Source of the DNA: Hordeum vulgare subsp. vulgare
Taxonomy: Eukaryota; Streptophyta; Magnoliopsida; Poales; Poaceae
Assembly (NCBI RefSeq): GCF_904849725.1
Contig: NC_058522.1
Span: forward strand, 454,896,844-454,960,843
Direction of reading: 5' to 3'
DNA length: 64,000 nucleotides
Made by a program: the position numbers and the translations under genes. Under the pieces are notes generated by a model. It did not search any database. It worked only from the letters and a program-made list of their open reading frames with translations, and was not told the origin of the DNA. Below are positions 48,136-58,911 of the stretch, piece by piece (the stretch's first letter is position 1; each line of letters begins with the position of its first letter).

Positions 48136-48250
48136 GTCGAGGCCACTAATATGATTCCTTATTGTGATTAGCTAGCTAGTTCTACGTTTGCCACTAATAT
48201 ATCCATCTGTCATGTTTAAATAATAATTGTCATGTTGTAAATATTTGCAG

Positions 48251-51200
48251 AAACTATAGAGCGCCCCCGAGACGAAGCAACAGAAGAGATGTTGGGGGAA
48301 ATAATCGCAAAAGGAAGTAATGTCGTCTTGTCGTTTCTCAACGACACCGATGGTCTGGAAGGACAAGGTGAAGAAGAAGGCTATGATTATGATGGCTCCG
48401 GTGACCCATTAATGCCGGTACAAGAAGAAGGCTGTGATTATGATGGCTCCGATGACCCAATGCCGGTACAAGAAGGAGACTGTGATGACGGCTCCGGTGA
48501 CCGAACCGAGTCCGGCCAGGTATATATATTAGTTAACCTGTGCTGACTAGCTAATTGATGCATTCATTGTTTTCGTATGTACACATATTAATTAACTCTC
48601 GTCTTTCTTCTTTTTCTAGCCCTCCAGATCGAGCACAACTTCGGTAAAGAGACGAGAAGATCTTTGGACAACGCTTAAGGAAAATTTCACCCTACCGCCA
48701 GAGGAGGATCCAGAGAAGCCAGTTATAGAGCAATTGATCAAGTCTGATGCTCTTAAGAAGATGGCAGAACTATTCAGGAGGTGGAAAAATGAGCTGAAAA
48801 CGTTTGTCGACAAAGAAGTTACACCAGAATTCACCGGCCTGTTTGAGAAGATCAGAGATCACTAGCCCGCATTTGTGGCCCACAAGACATCGGAAAAGAG
48901 TAAGAAGATGTCAACGACAAACAAGAAAAATGCTGCGAAGAAGAAGCATCACCATTGCACGGGGTCAGGTGGCAACCTCAAAGCCCGACCTTTGTGGGAC
49001 AAGGCTGAGAATGACCTGATTGCTAAAGGGGTCGAACCAGAGACATTGAACTAGCCAGACCGTTGCCGGACTTTGTTCTTCGGGGTTGGCGGAACCTTGG
49101 ACCCTGTATTAGGGAAGTGCGTTTGGACGGAAGAGCAACTGCGAATACCCATCACGAGGCTTAAGGAGTATATCGAGAAAGCGCAGCAAGGGACGTTCGT
49201 TCCAGACAGAGAGAACGACGAGATCACAATGGCCCTCGGGAATCCTGAGCACCCTGGACACACACGAGGTACGCCAGGCTCAGTTCCGTGGAAGGTTGGG
49301 TTTCCGGACGCAGGGGGTTACAAATGCCAAGAGAGGAGGAAGAAAGTGGAGCATAGCCAACTACAGGCGCTGCACGAAAGGGTACAAGGGCTAGCGGAAC
49401 GAGAAGCAGATCGCAGCAAATGACCTGCCGAAGCTTCCCTTGAAGCTACCCTACCATCTCAGCGGAGAAGCAGCGTGGCTTCCACCGAGCAGACTCAGCA
49501 GCTAGAGCATGTCTTCACAGCTCCTGCTAGCTACCCCGTGGATGCTATCACGGAGTCTCAACATTGCCACCTTATGGCGCGATGGATGACATTGAAAGTC
49601 AAGGCGGCTGTTGGCTCTGTTTTACCTACTGAACCTGGCACAACCTACCACGGCTAGTCGATTCTAGAAGGATATGCTAGGGTGATGGTGGATCAAATAA
49701 CGGGCGGATTTGAGGACCTTGAGCTTGACCGCCCTACGGGTGAAGGGGAGACTCGGCTGGGTTCTTCTCTAAAGATTCCATGCCTATGGCGGAAGGAGCT
49801 CATCCACCTTTCGAACTGGACGCCTCCGCCTCCAACTCCTCCTCCGGCGAGCCAGGGTACTCCGCCTCCTCCTCCGGTGAGTGATCAAGGCACTCAGCCT
49901 CCTTCTCTGGCGCGTGGCGGCACTCCGCCTCCTTCTCCGCCTGCGTCGGCGCGCCCGACCAGCCAGCCTCCTCCTTCTCCGCCTCGTCAACAAGGGCGGA
50001 AGAGACCCGCCGCCGCTCTGGCTACTCCAGCGCGTCGTCCTTCTACTCCGCCTCATAAGAAAGGAAAGACAACCGCAACCGCTCCGTCTACTTCGGCGTC
50101 TAGCAGTACAGCCAGAGGCAGGCAATACACATACGGTCCTTCTCTAAAGACTCCAGAGAAGTTACCATACGAGAGGAGCCAGGAGGAAAACACGAAGATC
50201 GTGCAAGCCGAAGTGAACAACTTCTTTGAAGGGGTGAAAGCAAAGAAACATCCACCTCCAGATGAGAAGATAGTCCGGTAAAAGCGAAGCGTACTCTAGC
50301 TATCCTAAAGAAACCACCAAAGTCTCCGGCGAAAGGCAACTACTAGCGCATTATTACAAAGTCATTTATCGAAGCGGAGCGGTCGGTAAGTACTGACAGT
50401 GGTCAAAGGTTAGCAGAATGACGAGCTGGGAAAAAAGTTGCCCAGCTCGGCGAACAAGCGAACCAATCGTTCCCCCCGCTCAAGGTGTCTAGCGATATCG
50501 TCACTAATCATCCGGGGATCTTGCCCGGTACCAATCCTGCAGATTACCTGCCCGACGATGCACAATTCGATTTCTTGGAGGTGGACGAACACAAATACGT
50601 GTACGTGAAGCCTCTCGTCAAAGATGAAAGATCTCTAACAACGATGATGCGAAGATTCCATGATTGGTACATGAAAACCTGCAGAGAGTCTGAGGGGAGT
50701 AATATTTTGACGCTGAGAGTTAGAGAGGAGCATGACCTCGTTGGAATTGAACTGTTGAATGTTCCATTTGGGGAGTTCTTCGTGTTTTTCAATCTAAAGG
50801 CCCTCGATAAATTAATGATCACTTGCTACTGCGTGTAAGTAGTACTACTTCTGTCATTAAGTCTCTATATATAGGTCAGCTCTTTTATTGCATGTATTTT
50901 TAATTATCCTCACTATATTATGCAGATTTAAGATCGCCGAATTGAAGAAAAGACAAATCGGTGATATTGGGTTCATTAACACAAATCTCATAGATGCATT
51001 TATGGTTGAATTTCAGGCCAAAGATACCAAGGCCAAGCTGCTACAATCGTTTGTATTGAATCAAAACAAAGCTATAATACTCTTCCCTTACGAAATTTAG
51101 TGAGTGTTAGTGTCTTGTGCATATTTGGTTTCCCTTATTAGTCAAGGTTATAGTAATGTAATTGATGAGTTATGCATGCGTGCGCAGCTTTCAGTATATT

Positions 51201-51896
51201 CTCCTAGAGATTAAGCTTGACCAGGGAATAGTAACCGTCTTAGACTCGAGACAAAAAGATCCCAAGGAGTATGTGGACATGACTGAAATTCTAGAGAAGT
51301 AAGTTAAATCGATCATTGAACTTTGTTCATTTTCTGATATCAAGTAATTGTTTTCTTTGTCTGGCAGGGTTTGGAAAAAATTCACCTCAAAAACTCCGGG
51401 ACTGCCGAAGAAGCTGCAATTTAGACACCCGAAAGTAAGTACTATAGTAGCATGTTCCACGCATCTCCTAGTGATTCAAGCGCTAGTTTCATCAATACCA
51501 TTTAGCATGCTTGCTAACTATCAGTTTGATTGACCTCTATTTCTTATAAAGTGGTTGTGGCAGGAACAAGGGAATGATTACTGTCGATACTACATTTGCG
51601 AGTCCATCCGCCACACGACCTGTGAGCGGGGCTACTCTGACAAACAATATGAAGTGCGTGAATAATAATATTCACAATTTTATTTTATTACCATCATTTG
51701 TGTTCAGTTTCATTTATTCATATATATGTATTGACCCCCTTCTTCAAATTAGATATTTCGGATGCGGGATGAACTCCTACCACCAGATCGTATGCGAGGA
51801 ATTCAAGAGGAATTGGCGGCATTCGTTCTTGACTACGTGAATGCTAAAGACGGAGAATACCATGTGGACCCTAATCAGTTGGTTTTTAATTAGGAG
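48251..51896 (+). pseudogene. CACTA-2 accessory gene with C-terminal Ulp1-protease-like domain
   Basis: Exon 48251-48519 encodes an acidic tandem repeat (YDYDGSGDP.MPVQ units). The exon from 48620 holds ARPLWDKAENDL, GTFVPDRENDEIT and ALGNPEHPG (shared with CACTA-3), then a Pro/Ser-rich region (49800-50100). Later exons near 50485-50833, 50926-51105, 51188-51300, 51368-51433, 51564-51655 and 51751-51896 form an Ulp1-like domain: FQYILLEI, TVLDSRQKD (Asp) and WLWQEQGNDYCRYYIC (Gln, Cys). The His expected at FHYILL is Gln, and the Gly after Cys is Arg. Stops at 48863, 49052, 49421, 49655 and 50279 break it. It may have been a deSUMOylase/deubiquitinase-like or structural cofactor of the transposase. 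Confidence 0.82.
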
Positions 51897-52226
51897 ATTA
51901 TATTGTAAGAGATAATTATATTGTATATATGTAGCCAGTAGCGTCGGATAGATATACGAGAAGGAGAGGTGGTCGATATCACTTCTCTCTGTATGCATAT
52001 GTTCATGACGATCTTCTGTTTCCTTCATTTGCTTACTAGCTAGCGTGTCTAGTCCTCTCTATACGTATAGTACGTAGCGTCGACCAAGCACAGAGATAAG
52101 AGAGGACACTTCTCTCTATTAATTAGCTAGCTAACACAATATATGAAACACCTAAATTAACCTCCCAACCCCCCCCCCCCCACCCTTTAAAAAAACCAAC
52201 ACCTGAAATGTTGATGTGTGGATGCC
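51897..52226 (+). other. CACTA-2 3' untranslated stretch
   Basis: It has no coding signal. It contains short repeats of AGAGAGGACACTTCTCTCT-like sequence and a C-run (about 52171-52184). Confidence 0.5.
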
Positions 52227-52435
52227 TATTGGTCCCGGTTGGTGCCACCAACCGGGACCAAAGGGCCTTCTTCCTAGGCTCGCCGCACCGGCCACGTGGA
52301 GGCCCATCTGTCCCGGTTCGTGTAAGAACCGGGACTAAAGGCCAAGGGCATTAGTAACGACCTTTTTGTCCCGGTTCCAAAACCGGGACAGAAGGCCCTT
52401 ACGAACCGGGACAAAAGGCCCTTTTTCTACTAGTG
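52227..52435. repeat. CACTA-2 right terminal and subterminal repeats
   Basis: Four or more copies of GTCCCGGTT / AACCGGGAC lead to the terminus TTTTTCTACTAGTG. Confidence 0.92.
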
Positions 52436-52839
52436 TACGTTGTGACGTTTGATACACCCAAAGCACTCCTACGGTACCCGGGAGTTGAACAATCTCACGG
52501 TCTAAGGAAAAGATATTTCGCATTAGAAAAGCTTTAGCATACGAACAACACGATCTAGTTCTATGCTTAGGATTGGGTCTTGTCCATCACATCATTCTCC
52601 TAATGATGTGATCCCGTTATCAATGACATCCAATGTACATGACCAGGAAACCATGATCATCCATTGATGAACGAACTAGCCAATTAAAGGCTCACTAAAG
52701 ACACATTGTAATTTATATATTCACGCATGTATTACGGTTTCCGGTTAATACACTTATATCATGAATAATAGAAAATTATCATGAACTGGAAATATAGTGA
52801 TGACCATTTTATTATTGCCTCTAGGGCACATTTCCAACA
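52436..52839 (-). repeat. Copia-M 5' LTR, segment 4 (5' end of the LTR)
   Basis: It begins at the TAC target copy and continues segment 3 (GAGTTAC + GTTGTGACG). On the minus strand it starts TGTTGGAAATGTGCCC at 52839. CTTTC (52840-52844) follows as target duplication. Confidence 0.92.
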
Positions 52840-53602
52840 CTTTCATACGCCAACAATATATTATCAGTAATAAACCTATCAGGCACAAAGACACTTTGCA
52901 TAGGTGATATTACCTCATCAAGGACATGTTTCAGCCTTTGTGCAATCATTTTTTATATCACCTTGTAGAGAACATTATATAGGCTTATGGGCCTGTATTG
53001 GTGGCAAGTTCTGGATTTTCTACCTTTGGGATCAGGACTATGATCGTATCATTCCACCCTTCCTCGATGGATTTCTCATTTACTGCTTGGAACACTTCTT
53101 GTGTCAAGACATCTGCGATGGCGTGCCAACACTTCTTAAAAAAGATAGCATGTAACCCATCAGCACCTGGAGCCTTCATGCCTCCAATAGAAAATAGAGC
53201 TTTTTTTACTTCTTCAAGAGTGTAAGGTTTCAATAAAAGAATCATTCATTCCATCTGTTACTTTGGGAATCACTTTTTCAAGCAAGTGTGGATCTGGTTC
53301 ATCAATTTTTGTACCAAAAAAGCCTGCAAAATAATCTGAAATCAATGGATTCAGGTAGGCAGTTCCTTCCAACCAGTTACCTTGGTTATCCTTTAGTCGT
53401 TTTATCCTATTATTATGCAGACGACGAGCCGTATTTCTATCTCCATACTTGAGCCAATCGATATTACCGGGCGGTTCCGGTTTTGAACATCTAGTAGCGC
53501 CCTGACCGCCGTAGCCCCTTGGAGGCCGCGGCAATTCCAACTTCAAAGCGTCATTGTATTCGAGCAGTCTCCCCCAATTTCAGAGGCCGTCGACGCCAAT
53601 CA
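52840..53602 (-). mobile_element. LINE (L1-type) fragment, host of Copia-M and CACTA-3
   Basis: Minus-strand translation shows the L1-type ORF2 RT N-terminal part: WLKYGDRNTARRLH, LKDNQGNWLEG, LEEVKKALFSIGGMKAPGAD, VLIPKVENPE, PISLYNVLYKVI and [15 protein letters not shown] frameshift lies near 53225 and a TAA after YKVI near 52962. Near 53465 the RT part is joined directly to SWNCRGLQGATAVRALLDVQ, which resembles the endonuclease N-terminus, so most of the endonuclease is missing. The 5' side is cut by CACTA-3 and the RT by Copia-M. RT would have copied the element at its target site. Confidence 0.88.
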
Positions 53603-53812
53603 CACTAGTGGAGAAAGGGGTATTAGAACCGGTTGGTAAGGGCCTTTGGACCCGGATACACATCCGGTGCTACGTATCCGGGACTAAAGCCCCCCCCCTT
53701 TAGCACGGGTCTCTTACAAACCGGTGCTAAAGGCCTCCACGTGGGCACCGAAGAGTGCGCGCAGGCGGAGGACCTTTAGAACCGGTTGGTAACACCAACC
53801 GGTCCTAATGCT
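53603..53812. repeat. CACTA-3 left terminal and subterminal repeats
   Basis: Direct and inverted copies of TTAGAACCGGTTGGT, ACCGGTGCTAAAGG and ACCGGTCCTAA follow the terminus. Confidence 0.9.
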
Positions 53813-54066
53813 TTTTTTTTCTTTTTTTTTCCTTTTCTTTTCAGGGTTTCCGATTCCGTATTTCGGTGTTTCCGTGTTCCGTATTTTCAGGGTTTTCGTT
53901 TACGTGTTTCTGGTTCAGTATTTCCGTTTACGTCTTTCCGATTCCGTGTTTCCGATTCCGTGTATCCGTGTTTCGTTTTTTACGAACACGGAATCGGAAA
54001 CACGTATCCGGAAACACCGATTCCGTGTTTGCGGTTAAGTGTTTCCGATTCCGTGTTTGCGGTTAA
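53813..54066. repeat. Degenerate TTTCCGATTCCGTG minisatellite
   Basis: About 14 variants of a 10-18 bp unit (TTTCCGATTCCGTG, GTTTACGTG) occur, with an inverted part at 53975-54030 (ACGGAATCGGAAACACG) that could fold back on the direct copies. Confidence 0.8.
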
Positions 54067-54187
54067 ATGTTGATGCACCAAATAAAAGTACATATATACA
54101 TGTAACACGAAGTACTGGACCGATTATCATTACATAATTTGAAGTTCGTTTCCTATAGCTGTATACTTGCATAGAGAAGGGAGCTGG

Positions 54188-57100
54188 CTATTGGTTCATA
54201 GGATGGAAAAATTCTCCGCCTTCATCTATGACTTGCGTGAGGAGAAATCCTGCCAATTCCTGTGCAACTGCCTTGCAACGTTGGATTGGTCTGAGCATCG
54301 CCCGCTTTCGTTGCAGCTTTAAAATAAGTAGATGAAAACAATTAAGTTATGAACAAAACTAAACATAATTGATGGCAACATAAATAAAGTTGTGATGATC
54401 CGGTTACTTACCTCTAGATTTCTGGAAGTACAGGATTTCTCATTGATAATCCTGTGAATGTACTCGCAAACATAGTATCCACAATAATCAGTGCCCGGTG
54501 GTTGTTGCGGGACGCCCTATATACGAGAACATAATTCAGTCAAATTAATAATAATCAAGAGAATGGTAATGGTATTGAAACCACGGTACGTAGTACTACT
54601 TACTTTGTTAATCTGAAAGTGGAGCTTGTCTGCCCATGTACCGGGTTCTTCCTTGATGAACATTTGCCAAACCCTGGCCGACAAAGAAAAATGAATACAA
54701 GAGTTAATTATTACTTACTTGATATCAGGAAATGAACGAAAAAGAGGCCGATGAACGAAAGAGGCCGATATATATATACCTTTGAAGCATCTGACACGCG
54801 CTCTTCCATCTGTCAGCGTCCCAGGTTAACGGGTCCCAGACTTCAACTTGTCCTTGATCGATTCTAATGATGAACAATATGAAGTGGGACCTGCGCACGT
54901 GTACACACGCAGTCATGCATACTCATCAATTACACTTAACATCAGGTAAGCAAAATGGAATGTGTACAAGACAGTAACACTCACTTGAATCCGTAGGGCC
55001 AAAGTATTTCTTTTTTGGTACTTTGTCGCTTCAAAAACCTTAGCAAATCATCCGGTGTATCCTTGTTGAACTTTTCTATTGTCTCTTGATGAAACAAATA
55101 CGGGTCAATGAACCCAAAGTCCCAGATTCCTGCCAGCATGCATTCACGAATCTTCATTCTGCATAGTAGCGTACAAAAAGAATGTCTCGTGAGTGATAAT
55201 TATACGGACAATGAACGCGAGCTTAACTAAATAATTAAATTACACAAATAAATCACTTACAAACAGTAGCAGCTGACGATAGCTTTGTCGAGGGCATGTT
55301 GATTGTACATCTGGAAAAAATCATCGAACCCAACCTCCACAACGTACTCTCCGAAGTAGTGTTGATCCTGAACTGCCGCCGTGATACAGTCTCTCTTTTG
55401 CCTTGCGGCCTCCAAGTACCAAACATGTAAATTCCATAGTTGGGTTGTTAGAGCACTAGGATTTTCGACCAGAGGGTGCTCGGGCTTATATTTATATACC
55501 ACATCAGCAATAGCGTAACCTACGTCGCCCATGCGTGGACCGGACACTGAAGCCTGGTCAGATAACACCTTGAGCGGGGTAATTGACTGTGCTTCTTGTT
55601 CTCCGAGCTGGGGAACTTGTTTCCCGCATTTCGTCTGCTCTGCCTACTTCATCTGCTCCGCCTGCTTCATCTGTGCGGTGTGCATCTTTTCAATGTACCG
55701 TTCATAGTCTGAAAGGGGCGGCGGTGGCGGCGGTTCAGGATAATATAAGTTGTCGATGGTGCGCTCAATTTTCCACTTTGGTACATTCTTCAGAGTTTCC
55801 TTCCAGATGTCTGGAGGGGGCTTCAGGGGAAACCGTGCGAACCATGCTTTCTTTTTGGCTTTCACGGCCTCGTCTAGTTCCTCCGGAGTCATCAGGCCTG
55901 GTAACTTCGGGGGAGTCTTGACTTTATTGGGTTTCCTTTCTCTCTTCTTGGGAGAAGTCCCGTTTCTTCTGAACTGCAGCTTCCGCTTTGCCGTACCCGT
56001 AGTGGGCGCATCCGTCGGCTCACTAGAGTGCACGGGCGATGGACTCTCGGCCTCGGGCTCCCAATCTTCGTTGTGGGGTGGACTTGGAGGTCGTGCATTC
56101 TTTGTACGAAAGTGAAAAAACTATTAAAAATAGGCTTATATGTGGTGCAACATTCAGTAATTGTTGGAGGTGGTGCATTTGTACCTGGAGGAGTCGGTGG
56201 CCTTGGCGCCGCGTTAGGAAACACGATGTGTTTCTTCTTCCACAAGATGATACCAAACTCCATTTCTCCCAATGTCTTCTCGCCTTCACCTCCAGGAATA
56301 TCAAGCTCAATTGACTGGCATCCCGGCGTAATTGTTGACAACCCGACACGAGCATGGGATGCTGGAATCTGACCACCATGGTAGGTTGCTCCAGGTTGAT
56401 TCGGTAAAGCATAGCCTGACGCAACCATGAAGGATATATTCCCCATTGGCATATGTATCTCACAGTTTGTCTTCTCCGTGACATCATCCACGGGGTAGTG
56501 AGGCGCCGACGGTTCGACTGCAGGACCGTCTTCTAGCTGCAGCTGCGTGGAACCCATGCTGCTTCTATGCTGAGATGGGACGACATCTGCTACAGGATCG
56601 TCTTCTAATTGCTGCTGATCAGCGTCAGGTGCAGGATCTTCTTCCTCCTCTTCAGTGTCAGGTGCAGGATCTTCTTCCTCCTCTTCAGTGTCAGGTACAG
56701 GGTGTCCCCCTTTCTTCAAGAGAAACGCCACCTTTTCTTCTAATGTCGATATCTGTTCCAGCGCCTTCCTCTTGCTTCTACCACGGCTTCTGTAAGTGCC
56801 AAGGTCCGCCGGAAAGCCTTGGTTCCACGGGGTAGTGGCTCCAAACCCTCGTGTTCGTCCCCACTTTTCGGGGTTCCCGAGTGCCTTCGTCAACTCGTCG
56901 TTCTCTCTATCGGGAACAAAAGTTCCTTTTCGAACAGCTTCTATTGCCTTCTCTAGATCTGATACGACTTGTGTTATTTTTTCCGACCATGGTCCCTCCG
57001 CAACAATCATCCCAGTCTCAGCGTCCAACGTTGCCCCATGCGCGAACAACCAGAACTTGGATCTATCGGGCCAGTCATGTGTCTGTGGAATGATATTTCT

Positions 57101-58016
57101 TTTCAGAAGCGCACCTTCATAGCGTCGCCACCTAGGCAGGGCAGTCATGTAGCCACCTGACCCCAAAATATGGTGATATTTCTTCTTCTTCGCATTCTCC
57201 GTATTTGTGGCTGATCGGGATGTAAAGACACCCGATTTCTTGTACGCCTTAAAATCAGGCCAAGCGTCTCTTATCTTCATTAGGTGCCCAGTGAAAACTG
57301 GATCTTCGTCCTTATATTTCTTCCACAAGTCTTTCTTCCACCTCTGGAATTGTGTGGCCATCTTCTTCAAAGCCCACTCCTCGACTTTCTTCTTCTTATC
57401 TTCCGCTACGCTGAAATTTAGCCAGACCGTGTCGCAAAGCACTCTTTTCAATCTGTCATCGACATAAGTAGCTCCAACGTTGGCGCCGGTCTTCGGCTTA
57501 TTCCATTCTATTAAGTTGATCGGGACCAGGTCTCTTACAACAACTCCGCACTGATTTACAAATTTGCGCTAAGTTTCTGGGGGTTCCAGTGGTTTGCCAT
57601 CAGCACCAACTTTATCGATCGAGTACCTTGCAGTATCTTTCAACCTTGCGGCCGGGCCTCATTTCGACTTTGTCTCAGTACTTGCGCTAGCTGTTCCGGA
57701 GGGCGCCTAAACGGGAAAATAATGATTCGTTAGTAAGTGCAATACAAATTAATTGTTGCGTCAACAGTTACTTGAGATATACATTGGCAGAGTTTGTTCC
57801 GGAGGGCACTTCTGCATCTACTACATCTTCTATATTCTCAGCTCCGTCACCGGAGTCATTCAAAAATTGATTGCTAAACGCCTGTCCACCGTCGTCATCA
57901 TGATATATGGCCGTTGCATCTTCAAAAATCATCTAGCACATGTATCTTTCCTTCTCCGCCTCACCCATTCCCGCGAGCTGATCGGCGTGCTGATCATGTG
58001 GTTCTTGGGGATCCAT
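54188..58016 (-). pseudogene. CACTA-3 accessory gene with C-terminal Ulp1-protease-like domain
   Basis: ATG at 58016 (MDPQEPHDQHADQLAGMG); exon 2 starts near 57706 and runs to about 56185, exon 3 is about 56099-55260, and five short exons end at 54188. Parts in order: acidic N-terminus, a long conserved part (CGVVVRDLVPINLIEWNKPK .. LGSGGYMTALP .. GTFVPDRENDELTKALGNPE), a repeated acidic block (DTEEEEEDPAP twice), a Pro-rich linker, then the Ulp1-like domain: SHFILFII (His), VEVWDPL (Asp), QQPPGTDYCGYYVCEYI (Gln and Cys). All four catalytic positions look present. Stops TAG 57933-57935, TGA 57659-57661, TAG 57569-57571 and TAG 55644-55646 break the frame. The role is unproven; a SUMO/ubiquitin-like protease activity aiding transposition is an inference. 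Confidence 0.83.
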
Positions 58017-58060
58017 AGCTCAACACCTGCTAGTAACAAGAATTTAACTTAGCAAAATTA

Positions 58061-58190
58061 TTTACGGAAAAGTTTTACGGAACCGAAAAGTTTACGGAAA
58101 AGTTTTACGGAATCGTCGGAGTCGTAATCGTCGGAAAGTTTTACGGAATCGTCGGAAAGTTTTACGGAATCGTCGGAATCGTCGGAAACT
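58061..58190. repeat. TTTACGGAATCGTCGGAAAG minisatellite
   Basis: Several direct copies of AGTTTTACGGAA(TCGTCGG) lie in tandem just upstream of the Ulp1-like gene start. Confidence 0.85.
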
Positions 58191-58911
58191 TTCCCCAACA
58201 AAACTAGTGAGAGGTTGGGGGGACATGACGAAAGGGTCCCTTGGCCAACACAGTTATATTTGTGTCAACATGATTTTGTTTACGAATGCTCGCATATCTC
58301 CAACACGTCAGCACGATTTCCTATGCTTGCTGCAACGTTCGCAGCTCAGAATTCAAATTAAAATGCCACTTGCAAGCATATTATTGTTGTTTGACAGATC
58401 ACTTGTGAAGGCCAAAGAACCAAATACCAACATCGCATCTGCTCCAGTAAACTATTGATGTAACATCGCATACCAAATACCAAGATCGCGTCGGCGTACG
58501 AGACGTTCCCGTGGGAGAAGAAGATGAAGTCGCTGCTGCCGGTGCCGGAGTCGAGCCGGTTCCTGTCGCTGCTGCTGCTCCCCAAGGCCACGGGCGGCGA
58601 GGAGGCGACGGCGTGGGACGGCGTGGGGCGGCGAGGAGCCGACGGCGTGGGACGGCGAGGAGGCGACGGCGTGGGACGACGTGGGACGGCAAGGAGGCGA
58701 CGACGTGGGGCGGCGAGGAGGCGACGGCGTGGGACTGTGAGGAGGCGACGGCGTGGGGCGGCGAGGAGGCGACGACGGCGAGGAGGCGACGGCGTGGGGC
58801 GGCGAGGAGGCGGCGTGGGGCGGCGAGGAGGTCGACTCGGCTAGGCGAGAAGGAGAGAAGACGCGCGGGAAGGCGAGAAGATGGCGGCACCGGAGACGTC
58901 TAGGCTGTACA
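58191..58911 (-). other. CACTA-3 Ulp1-like gene leader with GC-rich repeats
   Basis: 58191-58480 shows no clear feature. 58575-58850 is a degenerate tandem array of GGCGAGGAGGCGACGGCGTGGG-type units, read as C-rich leader on the minus strand. Long open frames here in several frames are a by-product of composition. Confidence 0.55.

Larger units (their letters stand above)
46653..48250 (+). other. CACTA-2 leader/intron region before the Ulp1-like coding part
   Basis: It holds a C-rich low-complexity stretch (46690-46990) whose open frames are not conserved, AT-rich sequence, a polypurine region with a hairpin (47525-47594), repeats of TCGATATAACCCC (47695-47870) and a 30-bp tandem repeat (48046-48135). 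An intron acceptor (TTTGCAG) precedes coding sequence at about 48251. Confidence 0.55.
42587..52435 (+). mobile_element. CACTA-2: CACTA transposon with GTCCCGGTT repeats, lacking TNP2
   Basis: Ends are CACTAGTAGAAAACAGGGC (left) and CACTAGTAGAAAAAGGGCC (right, reversed). Target duplication TAC (42584-42586, 52436-52438). It carries on the plus strand a small coiled-coil gene, a 336-337 bp tandem array, an internal subterminal-type block and an Ulp1-like gene. No TNP2 is present, so it needs a transposase in trans. Ends and repeats are Caspar-like. Length 9849 bp. Confidence 0.95.
2510..52839 (-). mobile_element. Copia-M: minus-strand Copia retrotransposon with a hugely interrupted 5' LTR
   Basis: Read right to left: 5' LTR start TGTTGGAAATGTGCCC (52839 leftwards), LTR end ..CCCCAACA at 8427, a primer-binding site resembling initiator tRNA-Met (8413-8425), leader, gag, protease, integrase and reverse transcriptase in Copia order (integrase before RT). 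RT is cut at 2510 by another LTR, so RNase H and the 3' LTR lie left of the window. CTTTC (52840-52844) is the right target-duplication copy in the host LINE. The polyprotein is close in sequence to the Angela element at 9416-18349 but the LTR is different, so it is a related, distinct family. All coding domains carry lesions; it is non-functional. Confidence 0.92.

Noticed and set aside
49784..50125. Arginine-rich frame on the minus strand
   Set aside because: It is the antisense of the Pro/Ser-rich exon of the CACTA-2 accessory gene.
58511..58903. Overlapping long open frames rich in Gly/Arg or Ala/Pro in both strands
   Set aside because: Produced by the GGCGAGGAGGCGACGG tandem repeat; several frames are open at once, which is typical of repeats and not of coding sequence.
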